Source of the DNA: Flammeovirgaceae bacterium UBA5585
Lineage (GTDB): Bacteria > Bacteroidota > Bacteroidia > Cytophagales > Cyclobacteriaceae
Assembly (NCBI GenBank): GCA_002425185.1
Contig: DILT01000018.1
Coordinates: 1 to 64,000, forward strand
Direction: 5' to 3'
Length of the DNA: 64,000 bases
Positions within the stretch are counted from its first letter, which is position 1. Each line of letters starts with the position of its first letter. Both the position numbers and the translations under genes were made by a program. The notes beneath the pieces were generated by a model. That model worked only from the letters and a program-made list of their open reading frames with translations, made no database searches and was not told the DNA's origin. Of the stretch, positions 42,782 to 51,514 are shown piece after piece.

Positions 42782-43444
42782 ATGATGAGAGCTTCAATTC
42801 TGTTAACTGCTTTAATACTTATCCTGCAATCTTGTGCAACTTTGACGGACTCTCCTAAATACCAACTCGCGGATAGTTACTATGAATTCAGGCAATCTGG
42901 CTCTTCCTATAAAAAGGTTTTTATAGTTACTGATCAGGATTCTATAAAAATTTATTCTTTAAATGGCGAACCGTTGGATGTCGTTATCCCTTCAGCGGAT
43001 GAGTATTTCAGAAAGAGAAGTTTTGATGTAGATGTAATGACAATCTTAATGAAGTACAGACCATCCCAACCCAGTTTACCACAGCAACTCAGCACAAACT
43101 TTAATGGCAATGTTTACTTAGGATATAGAACAGATCGGTTTCAACTTGATTTTGAGAAAACACCCGCTGGTACACGGAAAACATTGCGTCATACAGCGAT
43201 CACCTATGGCATATTCGGGGGTCTGGGTTCTACGGCTGTTAATCCATGGACTACCAACAATAACATTACCGATGAATATGACGGGGTTGTTCTATCCTAT
43301 GGTTTTGCATTTATGGCTGGAATTAATGCACTTACTGTTGGCGTTGGCCTTGGATGGGATAACTTAGCCGGTCGTGATAAAGATGTTTGGATTTACCAGA
43401 ATAAACCTTGGCTCGGGTTAACCCTGGGATTGAATCTTAACTGA
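42782..43444 (+). CDS. Lipoprotein of unknown function
   Basis: A 220-aa lipoprotein (MMRASILLTALILILQSCAT, Cys 18). The first half is polar (SKYxLADSYYEFRQSG-like, with DSIKIYSLNG); the second half has barrel-like or membrane-associated strands (GTRKTLRHTAITYGIFGGLGSTAVNPW, GINALTVGVGLGWDNL) and ends WLGLTLGLNLN. No family is recognised. Divergent from copA with a 112-bp gap, but there is no metal-binding motif. Confidence 0.7.
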   Translation: MMRASILLTALILILQSCATLTDSPKYQLADSYYEFRQSGSSYKKVFIVTDQDSIKIYSLNGEPLDVVIPSADEYFRKRSFDVDVMTILMKYRPSQPSLPQQLSTNFNGNVYLGYRTDRFQLDFEKTPAGTRKTLRHTAITYGIFGGLGSTAVNPWTTNNNITDEYDGVVLSYGFAFMAGINALTVGVGLGWDNLAGRDKDVWIYQNKPWLGLTLGLNLN

Positions 43445-43492
43445 TGAATAGAAGAGGAGAAGGAAAAGGACGTCATGAATCACTCTTTTCTT

Positions 43493-43520
43493 CGCAGAGT
43501 GTCCCTCAAGGCACTCTGCG
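43493..43520. repeat. Palindromic hairpin after lipoprotein gene
   Basis: CGCAGAGTG (43493-43501) pairs with CACTCTGCG (43512-43520). There is no T run on either side, so it looks more like a REP-type dispersed palindrome than an intrinsic terminator. Confidence 0.65.
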
Positions 43521-43575
43521 ACAGGAATAGTACATTGAAATAAGTATGGATTATTAAAGCCTACGCTATTGCTAT

Positions 43576-43935
43576 ATGAACAACACCAGTCACCACGATG
43601 AGCGCATCGCACAGATGACATTCGCGTCAGTCTATCCGCACTATGTTACAAAAGTGGAGAAGAAAGGCAGAACGAAAGCGGAATTGCACCAGGTAATTGA
43701 ATGGTTAACTGGTTATGATAGAAAGAAACTGCAAGAACTTATTGACAAGAAAGTAACCTTCGAGACATTCTTTAAAAAAGCTGTCATAAATCCAAATGCC
43801 CACCTTATTACGGGTGTAATTTGTGGCTACCGTGTGGAGGAAATTGAAAACCCGTTAACACAACAGGTCAGGTATTTGGATAAACTGGTGGATGAATTGG
43901 CGAAGGGTCGTAAAATGGAGAAGATTTTACGCTAA
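43576..43935 (+). CDS. DUF2200 protein
   Basis: A 119-aa soluble protein with the full DUF2200 pattern: HDERIAQMTFASVYPHYVTKVEKKGRTKAELHQVIEWLTGY, then FFKKAVINPNAHLITGVICGYRVEEIENPLTQQVRYLDKLVDELAKGR. Function unknown; a small, often solitary and widely transferred gene. Confidence 0.9.
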   Translation: MNNTSHHDERIAQMTFASVYPHYVTKVEKKGRTKAELHQVIEWLTGYDRKKLQELIDKKVTFETFFKKAVINPNAHLITGVICGYRVEEIENPLTQQVRYLDKLVDELAKGRKMEKILR

Positions 43936-43971
43936 CCAGCGGCAAGAAACTCAATGAATCATCTGTGTAAA

Positions 43972-44343
43972 CTATTCGGCAAACTGCTTCTCACCCACTA
44001 AATGCTCATCAATCACCTGCTTGAATACATGCTTGGGTAACGCACCCGGTTGCATGGCGGGTTGGCCGTTTACCGGTATAAATAAAAATGTCGGGATGCT
44101 GCGAATACTAAATACCGCGGATAATTCCTGTTCAGCCTCGGTATCTACTTTATAGATCACAATTTTTCCTTCGTACTCTTTACCAAGTTCTTCCAGTATC
44201 GGGGCCACCATTTTACACGGTCCGCACCAGTCGGCATAAAAATCTATAATGGCTGGCAGGGTGCCTTTATAGTTCCATTCTTTATCGGTTTCGTAGTTGA
44301 AAACCTTGTTTTTAAAATCTTCAGTGGTCAGTTTGATCGTCAT
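43972..44343 (-). CDS. trxA: Thioredoxin
   Basis: A 123-aa thioredoxin with WCGPC active site (ADWCGPCKM) and the cis-Pro loop (IRSIPTFLF). No signal peptide, so cytoplasmic. An N-terminal extension of about 15 residues and a slightly degenerate C-terminus make it a variant rather than the standard 108-aa form. Its upstream region has a Crp-type operator (44392-44407) 21 bp from a -7-like box (GACCTTTG, 44370-44363), suggesting activation by a Crp/Fnr regulator. Confidence 0.92.
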   Translation of the reverse strand: MTIKLTTEDFKNKVFNYETDKEWNYKGTLPAIIDFYADWCGPCKMVAPILEELGKEYEGKIVIYKVDTEAEQELSAVFSIRSIPTFLFIPVNGQPAMQPGALPKHVFKQVIDEHLVGEKQFAE

Positions 44344-44391
44344 GGTTGTGTGTTTTGTGATGCAAAGGTCGCAGCAATTCCCCTTTTATTT

Positions 44392-44407
44392 TGTGACTTA
44401 TGTCACA
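44392..44407. promoter_or_regulatory. Crp/Fnr-type operator upstream of thioredoxin
   Basis: TGTGACTTATGTCACA is a near-perfect palindrome carrying TGTGA-N6-TCACA, the classical Crp-family half-sites. It takes the place of a -33 box: 21 bp separate it from GACCTTTG (minus strand, 44370-44363), placing its centre near -41, the position for class II activation. The assigned -7 element deviates in its first base from TAnnTTTG. Confidence 0.6.
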
Positions 44408-44469
44408 GTTGAACAATTTGGAACCTGCTACTTAACACGAATAGCGTATAAAAGATTTCAAAAAAAATA

Positions 44470-44504
44470 TGCCGGATGCCTGGTTGTGACAGGTACATCC
44501 GGCA
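44470..44504 (-). terminator. Terminator of the head GIN lipoprotein gene
   Basis: On the minus strand TGCCGGATG and CATCCGGCA form a 9-bp stem followed by ATTTTTTT. It lies 18 bp past the stop codon at 44523. Confidence 0.85.
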
Positions 44505-44522
44505 CATCGATTTAGCGTGTAT

Positions 44523-45239
44523 TTATTCCTTAATTAGCGTGCTTCCACCCGTTACCGTTGAATGAACTGTTGGATTGCCGTGATAGCGAACACTACTGGC
44601 GCCACTCGCCACAACAGTTAATTGTTCATGTACAGAAACCCGTGCAGTACTTGCCCCTGATATGTCCAGTGTGGCATTTTCTACTGCAAACTCATGGGCT
44701 TTTAGTTTGCTGGCACCCGATAAGGCAGCCAGAAGCTTTGTACCATTGCCGGATACATCAAGCTCAGAGGCACCGGAGAGGTTGAGTTTTACATCGGCAA
44801 AACCGGGATACAGTTTACACATTGAAGCACCGGACAGAACCAGTTCAACTTGTTCACTGCGTTCAAAGCCTTGTATATCTGAAATACTGGCCCCTGAAAA
44901 GTTTGCACCGGCCAAATCGGGCAGGGTAATGTGCAGTGTGGTGGTATGCCTGCGGTTGGCGTGGCGATCGTAATAAGCAACCAGGGTAGAGCCATTTTTT
45001 ATAACCACCAGGTCATCCAGGTTGCGCACATCACCGGTAGCTTCTACTGAGAAGGTAGCGCCTTGCCGAACGATAATCGTAAAGGCGCTACCCATTTCAA
45101 GACGGTTAAAGTTTTCAATTGTAAAGGTACGTTCACCAAATTGTAATGGACCGGGGTCGTCAATCTGACAAGAAGTGAAAAACAGGGTACTGGCTATTAA
45201 TGCCAATAGACCAATCAGGGTTTTAAGATTCGTTTTCAT
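44523..45239 (-). CDS. Head GIN domain (DUF2807) lipoprotein
   Basis: A 238-aa lipoprotein (MKTNLKTLIGLLALIASTLFFTSCQ, lipobox Cys about 24). The body is a DUF2807 right-handed beta-helix with repeated LSGAS and ISGAS turns (e.g. ANFSGASISDIQGF, LVLSGASMCKLYPGF, LNLSGASELDVSGNG, LDISGASTARVS). The start at 45239 is preferred to 45293 because the signal peptide begins there. Function unknown; probably a cell-envelope adhesin-like protein. Confidence 0.88.
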   Translation of the reverse strand: MKTNLKTLIGLLALIASTLFFTSCQIDDPGPLQFGERTFTIENFNRLEMGSAFTIIVRQGATFSVEATGDVRNLDDLVVIKNGSTLVAYYDRHANRRHTTTLHITLPDLAGANFSGASISDIQGFERSEQVELVLSGASMCKLYPGFADVKLNLSGASELDVSGNGTKLLAALSGASKLKAHEFAVENATLDISGASTARVSVHEQLTVVASGASSVRYHGNPTVHSTVTGGSTLIKE

Positions 45240-45437
45240 ATTTATAAGTTGTTCAATCGGCTGTAAGACAATCTCAGGCAGGTTTACCCCCATGGCAGAT
45301 AAAATATTTTACTGGCGGATAACAACGATATACGAATACCTTAGAATTGAGTTGACGAATGTTATTTGAATTTTTTTTAGCCCCTATAGGGGTAAGGCAT
45401 TATTGGGTTGTCATAGCAGAAAAAAACCAGAAATACC

Positions 45438-46058
45438 ATGAAAAAGCTATTAATCCTTCTTTTTGCCTTATCTGCAACCTATGCCGCTTCAGCCCAAGGC
45501 GATGTTCAAACCATTTTCAAAAGCTCAAGGGTAACGGGCTATGGCGCGATTACCAATAAATTCACTTCCATTGGTGGTGACTATGCCAATATGGTGGGTG
45601 CTTACGGTGGCGTATTCATTGATCGCAAAGTGATGATTGGTGTGGGTGGATTTTCCACTACCAATAAAATTGTTGTGCCGGCTGAGTTCAGCAGCATTCC
45701 GGGTGTAGAAATGAGTTATGGGTATGTACAAACCGGATTGATGACGGAATATGTATTGGCCTCGAACAAGCCTGTACACCTGGTGCTGTCCATGTTTGCC
45801 GGTGCAGGATTTTCGTATCAGTATGAACATTGGTCGAATCCCAACTACGACTGGAACCAGCCGCATGGAATATATGATCAAACGTGGGCTTTTGTAATGG
45901 AACCCGGTGCCCAGGTTGAAATAAACCTCTTCCGCTGGATGCGTCTGAGCCCGGGTATCAGCTACCGGAAAAGTTACAACAGCAATAGCCCCGGGCTTTC
46001 AGCAGCTGACTTAAGCAATTGGAGTTACAATGTCACGTTAAAGTTTGGGAAATTTTGA
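45438..46058 (+). CDS. Outer-membrane beta-barrel protein
   Basis: A 206-aa protein with a signal peptide (MKKLLILLFALSATYAASAQ). Alternating beta strands (GYGAITNKFTSIGGDYANMVGAYGGVFI, VHLVLSMFAGAGFSYQYEHWS, MRLSPGISYRKSY) end in YNVTLKFGKF, a C-terminal aromatic as recognised by the BAM complex. It is a small 8-stranded barrel-like protein of unknown role. A terminator follows (46080-46100). Confidence 0.78.
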   Translation: MKKLLILLFALSATYAASAQGDVQTIFKSSRVTGYGAITNKFTSIGGDYANMVGAYGGVFIDRKVMIGVGGFSTTNKIVVPAEFSSIPGVEMSYGYVQTGLMTEYVLASNKPVHLVLSMFAGAGFSYQYEHWSNPNYDWNQPHGIYDQTWAFVMEPGAQVEINLFRWMRLSPGISYRKSYNSNSPGLSAADLSNWSYNVTLKFGKF

Positions 46059-46079
46059 ATTTCTAATTGGCAGCAGAAA

Positions 46080-46100
46080 GGGCATCCGATACGGGTGCCC
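46080..46100 (+). terminator. Terminator of the barrel gene
   Basis: GGGCATCC (46080-46087) pairs, with one G/T, with GGGTGCCC (46093-46100), followed by TTTTTA. Confidence 0.75.
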
Positions 46101-46109
46101 TTTTTATTT

Positions 46110-46469
46110 TTACTTGCTTTGTCCTCCAATCCAGCCCAAATGTGTACGCTTAAAGTTATCGGAATATTTTAAGCCATATCCAACAACCCTGTCGAATGAA
46201 CTATGCCCGAACAGCACTACACCAGCCAACGTGAGTTCATGGATGATCAGAAAATAACCTGCCAGGTAGCAAACCATGGCAACGCCTTTATGATGCAGCA
46301 GGTTATAGGTTATAGCACCAACTTTGGTGTTAACCAGATAACCCAACATGCCGATATCGGGTGCAAGAAACCAAGCCCAAAAGACCCAACCCTCAAAGGG
46401 TAAAAATGAGTTTAGGTAAATTGCCAGGCCAAGCATGGCCAATTCTTCTATTCGCAGAAGGTTTTTCAT
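46110..46469 (-). CDS. DUF4260 membrane protein
   Basis: A 119-aa protein with three to four hydrophobic segments; it matches DUF4260 (LAIYLNSFLPFEGWVFWAWFLAPDIGMLGYLVN, TYNLLHHKGVAMVCYLAGYF, LFGHSSFDRVVGYGLKYSDNFKRTHLGWIG). His and Asp residues in the loops are conserved in the family. Function unknown. Confidence 0.85.
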   Translation of the reverse strand: MKNLLRIEELAMLGLAIYLNSFLPFEGWVFWAWFLAPDIGMLGYLVNTKVGAITYNLLHHKGVAMVCYLAGYFLIIHELTLAGVVLFGHSSFDRVVGYGLKYSDNFKRTHLGWIGGQSK

Positions 46470-46524
46470 GGTGTTGATTATTTTTAAAAATAGTTACGAA
46501 TAACCAATAACGAACAACTATCAA

Positions 46525-48414
46525 CTAAAGATACTTCCTCCACCACCATTGAAACACAATCAGCCCCCAGATACGCGCATGCACATCGCCCGGATTGGAT
46601 GAGAATAATTGTCTTTTCAATTTATCCACTTCGGCATAATTAAAAATACCCTGCTCGTCAATAAATTTTTTCGCCAGCAGATCATCGGTGATCAATGATT
46701 TCATTTCTCTTCGAAACCATTTTAATAACGGTACTTCAAATCCCTTTTTGGGTCGGTTATAAAGTTTTTCAGGAAGGAAATCTTTGTAGGCATCCTGTAA
46801 AATTCTTTTTCGTATAGATGCGTTTATTTTAAACTCACCGGGCAGACTGAAAATAAAATTCACCAGTTCATAATCCAGAAAGGGAGTTCGTACCTCCAGG
46901 CTGTTGGCCATGCTCATTAAATCCACTTTGGTAAGCATGTCGTTGGGAAGCACCAGTTGGGTATCGGTAAGCAGGATGTCGTTTATCGTTTCTTTATCGG
47001 GTATTGATTGAAGGATGGCGTTACGTCTTGGATAAAATTCGTTTAACCACAAGTTTGTTTGTAAATCGGGGTGAAGGAGTTTAATCGTTTCTTCTTTTGT
47101 AGCAAATCCAGCCCAGCGCCAATAGCGCTCCTTCGAAGCTAACTTCATGCCTTCTGCAAAACGCGAAAGTTGCCGGGCTTTATTACCCCATGAATTATTG
47201 CGCGATTTCGGCAATGCTTTCCAGATCGGCTCCAGCGCAGCGACCAGGTTTTCTTTCCATGATTTGTGGATTACCCGGTAATGCGCAGCGTGTTTGTTAT
47301 AGCCGCCCAGCAATTCATCGGCCCCATCACCCGATAACGCTACGGTGGCATGCTTGCGGGTTTCTTTACTGAGTATATAAACGTTTATGGCAGAGGAGTC
47401 GGCAAACGGCTCATCGATGTAATCCAATATAGAATTAACGTGTTCGTATAAATTGTTATTGGTGAGTGAGAAAACAGTATGTTCTGTATCAAAATGTTTT
47501 GAAACCAGGTTGGCATAATTAGTTTCATCGAAGAATTTTTCATCCTTAAACCCAATAGAAAACGTGTGCAGATCGGGTTTATGTTTACGGGCAAGCCCGG
47601 TTATAACAGAAGAATCAATTCCTCCACTTAAAAAGCAACCCAGGGGAACATCAGCAACCAGTCTTCGTGCTACAGATACTTCTAAAAGATCTTTAAATTT
47701 TTCTTTAGCCGATTCATACGTTACGGTTTGGTCAGATTGATAAGGGATTGTATAAAATTTATCAACTGCCAATTGACGATTGTTAATTTTTAAATAGTGT
47801 CCGGGCAAAAGTTTTTTAACCGTTTTGAAAATCGTATCGGGAGCGGGAATGTAATTGAGCTGAAGATATGTGTAGAGAGAATTGTAGTCGATTGCTTTTT
47901 CGATTCCATACTGCATAATAGATTTCATCTCTGAAGCAAAAATGAATTTGTCCTCATCGTGCAGGTAGAGCAGGGGCTTTACGCCATACCGGTCGCGTGC
48001 AAGGAAGAACGTTTGTTCCTGTTTATCATAGATGCAGATGGCAAAAAAACCATTAAGCTTGTTCAGGCATTTCTCTTTTTCAAGCATGTAGAGTTTTAGC
48101 AATACCTCCGTATCGGATTGGGAGAAAAAGGAAATGCCCTTTGATTCAAGTTCTTTTCTCAGTTCGCGGTAGTTGAATATTTCACCATTGAATATTATTG
48201 CGAATCGTTTGCTTTCATCCCACATAGGTTGATTGGCAAGCGTACTGGTGTCGATGATGGAAAGTCTTCGGTGCCCTAATCCGACAAACTGATCGTGGTA
48301 AATATCCTGAAAGTCCGGACCGCGTTTGGCTAATGCCATGGTGGCATTGGTGAGATGAATCATGTTCATCTTGCCTACCAGGTTAAACGCAAATATTCCG
48401 GTTATTCCACACAT
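46525..48414 (-). CDS. asnB: Asparagine synthase (glutamine-hydrolysing)
   Basis: A 629-aa enzyme converting Asp and Gln to Asn and Glu. Class II glutaminase with nucleophile Cys2 (MCGITGIFAF), RRLSIID, NGEIFNY; synthetase domain with PP-loop LSGGIDSS and later ALSGDGADELLGGY. It lies 10 bp after the membrane protein gene at 48425. Such AsnB-like genes in exopolysaccharide loci can be sugar-modifying amidotransferases, but here there is no such locus, so a metabolic role is likely. Confidence 0.92.
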   Translation of the reverse strand: MCGITGIFAFNLVGKMNMIHLTNATMALAKRGPDFQDIYHDQFVGLGHRRLSIIDTSTLANQPMWDESKRFAIIFNGEIFNYRELRKELESKGISFFSQSDTEVLLKLYMLEKEKCLNKLNGFFAICIYDKQEQTFFLARDRYGVKPLLYLHDEDKFIFASEMKSIMQYGIEKAIDYNSLYTYLQLNYIPAPDTIFKTVKKLLPGHYLKINNRQLAVDKFYTIPYQSDQTVTYESAKEKFKDLLEVSVARRLVADVPLGCFLSGGIDSSVITGLARKHKPDLHTFSIGFKDEKFFDETNYANLVSKHFDTEHTVFSLTNNNLYEHVNSILDYIDEPFADSSAINVYILSKETRKHATVALSGDGADELLGGYNKHAAHYRVIHKSWKENLVAALEPIWKALPKSRNNSWGNKARQLSRFAEGMKLASKERYWRWAGFATKEETIKLLHPDLQTNLWLNEFYPRRNAILQSIPDKETINDILLTDTQLVLPNDMLTKVDLMSMANSLEVRTPFLDYELVNFIFSLPGEFKINASIRKRILQDAYKDFLPEKLYNRPKKGFEVPLLKWFRREMKSLITDDLLAKKFIDEQGIFNYAEVDKLKRQLFSSNPGDVHARIWGLIVFQWWWRKYL

Positions 48415-48424
48415 GATTTTCGGG

Positions 48425-49012
48425 TCAAGGGGTTCCTGTCCTTTTTGAAGGGAAAATAAGTGCCGGTAGCTTCATGCCCAGCAGCGCACACACCCAGCAT
48501 AATAATACTACAAACTCCGAATAATTTCCGCCAACATTCGGTAGTTTTCCCTGAACACGCGGCAGGTAACTCATAAAGAAAATGAACCACACATAATACA
48601 GGTAAACAGACTGCGCCCAACGGAATTTTTGGTCACTCACTTTTCCTGTTTTCGTGTAATGATGTATCACGGGCATGGCAAAGATGAAAGCATAAGCCAG
48701 GAATCCACCGGCTAATCTTATCGGTATCAATTCATTTCCTGACAGATAAACAAAACCCAGTAACTGAAGCAGGTGTATACCATGCGCTATGGCAAATACT
48801 AAAAAGTAATGTGAGGAAAGGACAGCTGAAAGCCGCTGATCATGTACAGGCAGTAAAATGAAAATGATACTGAAGATAGCCAGTGAAAGCCTTCCGGAGT
48901 AACGGGTAACGGCCAGTAACCCTTCTAACGTATACCCGAAATGGCTGATCGCCAACGCGGCACTAAGAAGTTCAAGAACAACTATGAGGACAACGGCATT
49001 GCGGACACTCAA
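48425..49012 (-). CDS. Six-helix membrane protein, ferric-reductase-like
   Basis: A 195-aa protein with about six membrane helices. SGRLSLAIFSIIFILLPV, SSHYFLVFAIAHGIHLLQLLGF and FAMPVIHHYTK place His residues on helices in a way that recalls heme-binding ferric-reductase-like transmembrane proteins (MsrQ/YedZ type). The resemblance is weak and the flavin domain is absent. It forms an operon with asnB (10-bp gap). Confidence 0.55.
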   Translation of the reverse strand: MSVRNAVVLIVVLELLSAALAISHFGYTLEGLLAVTRYSGRLSLAIFSIIFILLPVHDQRLSAVLSSHYFLVFAIAHGIHLLQLLGFVYLSGNELIPIRLAGGFLAYAFIFAMPVIHHYTKTGKVSDQKFRWAQSVYLYYVWFIFFMSYLPRVQGKLPNVGGNYSEFVVLLCWVCALLGMKLPALIFPSKRTGTP

Positions 49013-49023
49013 GGATGATCACA

Positions 49024-49761
49024 TTATTCCAGTACACGAATCATGATATTTCTATACCACACCTTGTCGCCATGATCTTGCAAGGCAATGTGACCTTTGG
49101 TTGCCTTGCCGAAGCCGGGCATATCTTTGAATTTACTTCCGGCCACCATCGCATCCCACTCCAGGGTGTGCATGGTAAAGTTCACTACATTGGTTCCGTT
49201 TAGCCAGAATTGGTAGCTACCGTTTTCCGATACTATACGAACCTGGTTCCACTCACCGGCAGGTTTCACGGTTTCCGTTGAGCAGGCAATCAGGTCGTAT
49301 AAATCGCCTGCGCGGTGTTTAATAATTTTAGCATCCGGATGGCAGTTGTTGTCGAGTACCTGCATCTCCGGTCCGGTTTGCCAGACATAATTATAGTGTG
49401 GGTCTTCTACTACGTTGAAGATAATACCGCTGTTTCCGCATGAATCAATTTTCCACTCCAGGCGGAATTCAAAATTTTCATACTCGGCATCGGTAATGAT
49501 GTCGCCTTTTCCTTCGGTTTTGGTATTATCGAAATGCAAGGCACCATTATCGATAACCCAGGCCGAGCCAATGGTGTTACTGTTAAAATTTCTCCATCCA
49601 TTCGTGGTTTTTCCATCGAATAATAATACCCACCCTTCTGCCTTTTGTTCTTCGGTTAACATGTTGTCGGTTATAGTTGGTTCATCCTGCTGTGCTTCCT
49701 GTGTTTTTGTCTGACAAGCAATTATGAGGAAAGCTATCGCAAAAGTTAAATATATTTTCAT
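49024..49761 (-). CDS. DUF1080 (3-keto-disaccharide hydrolase-like) lipoprotein, paralogue 1
   Basis: A 245-aa lipoprotein (MKIYLTFAIAFLIIACQT, Cys 16) with the DUF1080/concanavalin-like jelly-roll domain: GWVLLFDGKTTNGWRNFNS, YENFEFRLEWKIDSCGNSGIIFNV, GEWNQVRIV and the last GHIALQDHGDKVWYRNIMIRVLE. Family members hydrolyse 3-keto-glycosides or act as carbohydrate-binding proteins. Clearly a paralogue of the gene at 49819-50550. Confidence 0.88.
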   Translation of the reverse strand: MKIYLTFAIAFLIIACQTKTQEAQQDEPTITDNMLTEEQKAEGWVLLFDGKTTNGWRNFNSNTIGSAWVIDNGALHFDNTKTEGKGDIITDAEYENFEFRLEWKIDSCGNSGIIFNVVEDPHYNYVWQTGPEMQVLDNNCHPDAKIIKHRAGDLYDLIACSTETVKPAGEWNQVRIVSENGSYQFWLNGTNVVNFTMHTLEWDAMVAGSKFKDMPGFGKATKGHIALQDHGDKVWYRNIMIRVLE

Positions 49762-49818
49762 AGGAATTGGAGATTTTAGTGTTGGGTTAAAGATACTATT
49801 ATTGATGAAATGCAGGGT

Positions 49819-50550
49819 TCAGTCTAATACCTTAATGGAAATATTTCTGAACCATATTTCGTTACCATGATCTTGTAAAGCAATATGCCCTTTTTTTATC
49901 GTTGCATAGCCCGGAAAATCTTTCCATTTACCGGCATCTTTTCGGGCCGTCCAGTCTTCTGAGTAGAGTTCATACTCCACCACCTTGTTACCGTTTAACC
50001 AATGCTCAATATGATTTCCGTTAGCGACAATTTTTCCTTCATTCCATTCGCCAACCGGTTTTAAGGTTTTATTTTCAGCTGTGTGCATGGCATAATTACC
50101 GGCAGTTTTATTTTCTTCTGCTAGTTGTCCCGGGTAACCTTCATCATCAATAATCTGATATTCTGGCCCGGTGGCGTAAGCCACATCATAGTCTTCGCTT
50201 ACGCGAAACATTACCCCGCTATTGGACTGTGCAGCAATTTTGAATTCGAACACGAACTCAAAGTTTTCAAACTGATCTTCGGTTATTAAGTCTGCCCGAT
50301 GATTAACTTCAATATCTGAGAATGGCTTACAATGCAATGTTCCGTCTGATACTTCCCATGAGTTATTCGCCTTGTTTTTGAATATTCTCCATCCGGTCAG
50401 TGAGGTTCCGTCAAACAGGGATTTCCACCCATTCGTTGGGTTAGTGGTTGTTTCATTACCGGTTAAAGCTTCCTGTTTTGTGGGCTGACAGGCTATAAGT
50501 CCTATCATGATGAGTAATATGCTGATTTTCATTTGATTCTGATATTTCAT
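49819..50550 (-). CDS. DUF1080 lipoprotein, paralogue 2
   Basis: A 243-aa lipoprotein with the same domain and motifs as paralogue 1 (GWKSLFDGTSLTGWRIFKN, FENFEFVFEFKIAAQSNSGVMFRV, GEWNEGKIVANG, GHIALQDHGNEIWFRNISIKVLD). The two differ in the central loop, so substrate range may differ. An alternative start at 50532 (MKISILLIMIGLIACQ) would give a more typical lipoprotein signal. The two genes are 57 bp apart and probably cotranscribed. Confidence 0.88.
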   Translation of the reverse strand: MKYQNQMKISILLIMIGLIACQPTKQEALTGNETTTNPTNGWKSLFDGTSLTGWRIFKNKANNSWEVSDGTLHCKPFSDIEVNHRADLITEDQFENFEFVFEFKIAAQSNSGVMFRVSEDYDVAYATGPEYQIIDDEGYPGQLAEENKTAGNYAMHTAENKTLKPVGEWNEGKIVANGNHIEHWLNGNKVVEYELYSEDWTARKDAGKWKDFPGYATIKKGHIALQDHGNEIWFRNISIKVLD

Positions 50551-50656
50551 CTATAGTGATTGTTTTCAAAATACTACAATCTGCGGTATTTTCTTACATA
50601 CCAGTCACCTTTAGCCGCTACGAGGCTATATAGCCTGAAAATTAAAAAGACAACAT

Positions 50657-51463
50657 ATGAAACTGAACAAAACAGTAATTATTCTGGCTATTATATTTCT
50701 ACCGTTGCTATCCAACGGGCAAGTGCATGTTGGTGCCACCACCGGGCTCAATGCTACGTTTGTGTTAGATAAGGGATTAAAGAATGATCCACGGTACAAC
50801 TCAACGTACACCTATCAGTGGTCACCGGTGGGTTTTAATTTTGGGGTGGATTTTGGCCGTAAATTTGGACTTCAGTTAGAATCTATTCTCTCCAACCAGG
50901 GGCAGATTTACGAAGTAATTGATGCTGCCAAAGAAGTATCGGGTAAACGCAATATCGATTTGCAGTACCTGAACGTTCCATTATTGCTCAAGTTTATGAA
51001 TGGTGGTAACGGTAAAGCCAGAACCAATTTCAATTTTGGTCCGCAATTAGGTTTATTGACAAAGGCACGTGAAGTTGTTTCGTTTGAAGCAGGAACCTAC
51101 ACGATTCCGGAAGATCCGGATTTTCAATTGCCTACCGGTGCAATAAATAATCAGGATGGTACCTACACGCTTGAACAATCATTCTCGGAAGAATTCACCA
51201 AGGCATCTAATGATTTTAGAAATATGGAGTTTCAGTTGGCCATGGCTTTTGGTGTGGATATTGATTTGTCGCGTCACCTGTACTTATCAACGCAGGTTAG
51301 GGCAAATTATAGCCTTACCGATATGCGTAATGGTGATGTTATTGATGCGATTAAAGCCGGAAATGGCGGTGATATTTTTGGCTCACGAGCCAACCTGCTG
51401 GTAGGTGTTCAATTGGGTTTACATTATGCAATTGGAGGAACTCGCTCATTTAAAGGAAAGTAA
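50657..51463 (+). CDS. PorT-family outer-membrane beta-barrel protein
   Basis: A 268-aa protein with a signal peptide (MKLNKTVIILAIIFLPLLSNGQ) and barrel strands typical of the outer-membrane protein beta-barrel family: VHVGATTGLNATFVLD, GFNFGVDFGRKFGLQLESILSNQG, YLNVPLLLKF, FQLAMAFGVDIDLSRHLYLSTQVRANYSL and LLVGVQLGLHYAIGG. Function unknown. Followed by a terminator at 51483-51508. Confidence 0.82.
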   Translation: MKLNKTVIILAIIFLPLLSNGQVHVGATTGLNATFVLDKGLKNDPRYNSTYTYQWSPVGFNFGVDFGRKFGLQLESILSNQGQIYEVIDAAKEVSGKRNIDLQYLNVPLLLKFMNGGNGKARTNFNFGPQLGLLTKAREVVSFEAGTYTIPEDPDFQLPTGAINNQDGTYTLEQSFSEEFTKASNDFRNMEFQLAMAFGVDIDLSRHLYLSTQVRANYSLTDMRNGDVIDAIKAGNGGDIFGSRANLLVGVQLGLHYAIGGTRSFKGK

Positions 51464-51482
51464 AGACTCACACAAAATGAAG

Positions 51483-51508
51483 AACCCATGCACGAAAGGG
51501 CATGGGTT
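51483..51508. terminator. Bidirectional terminator
   Basis: AACCCATGC (51483-51491) pairs with GCATGGGTT (51500-51508), then TTTTT. It serves the barrel gene (+) and perhaps the convergent FAD oxidase gene (-). Confidence 0.88.
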
Positions 51509-51514
51509 TTTTAT

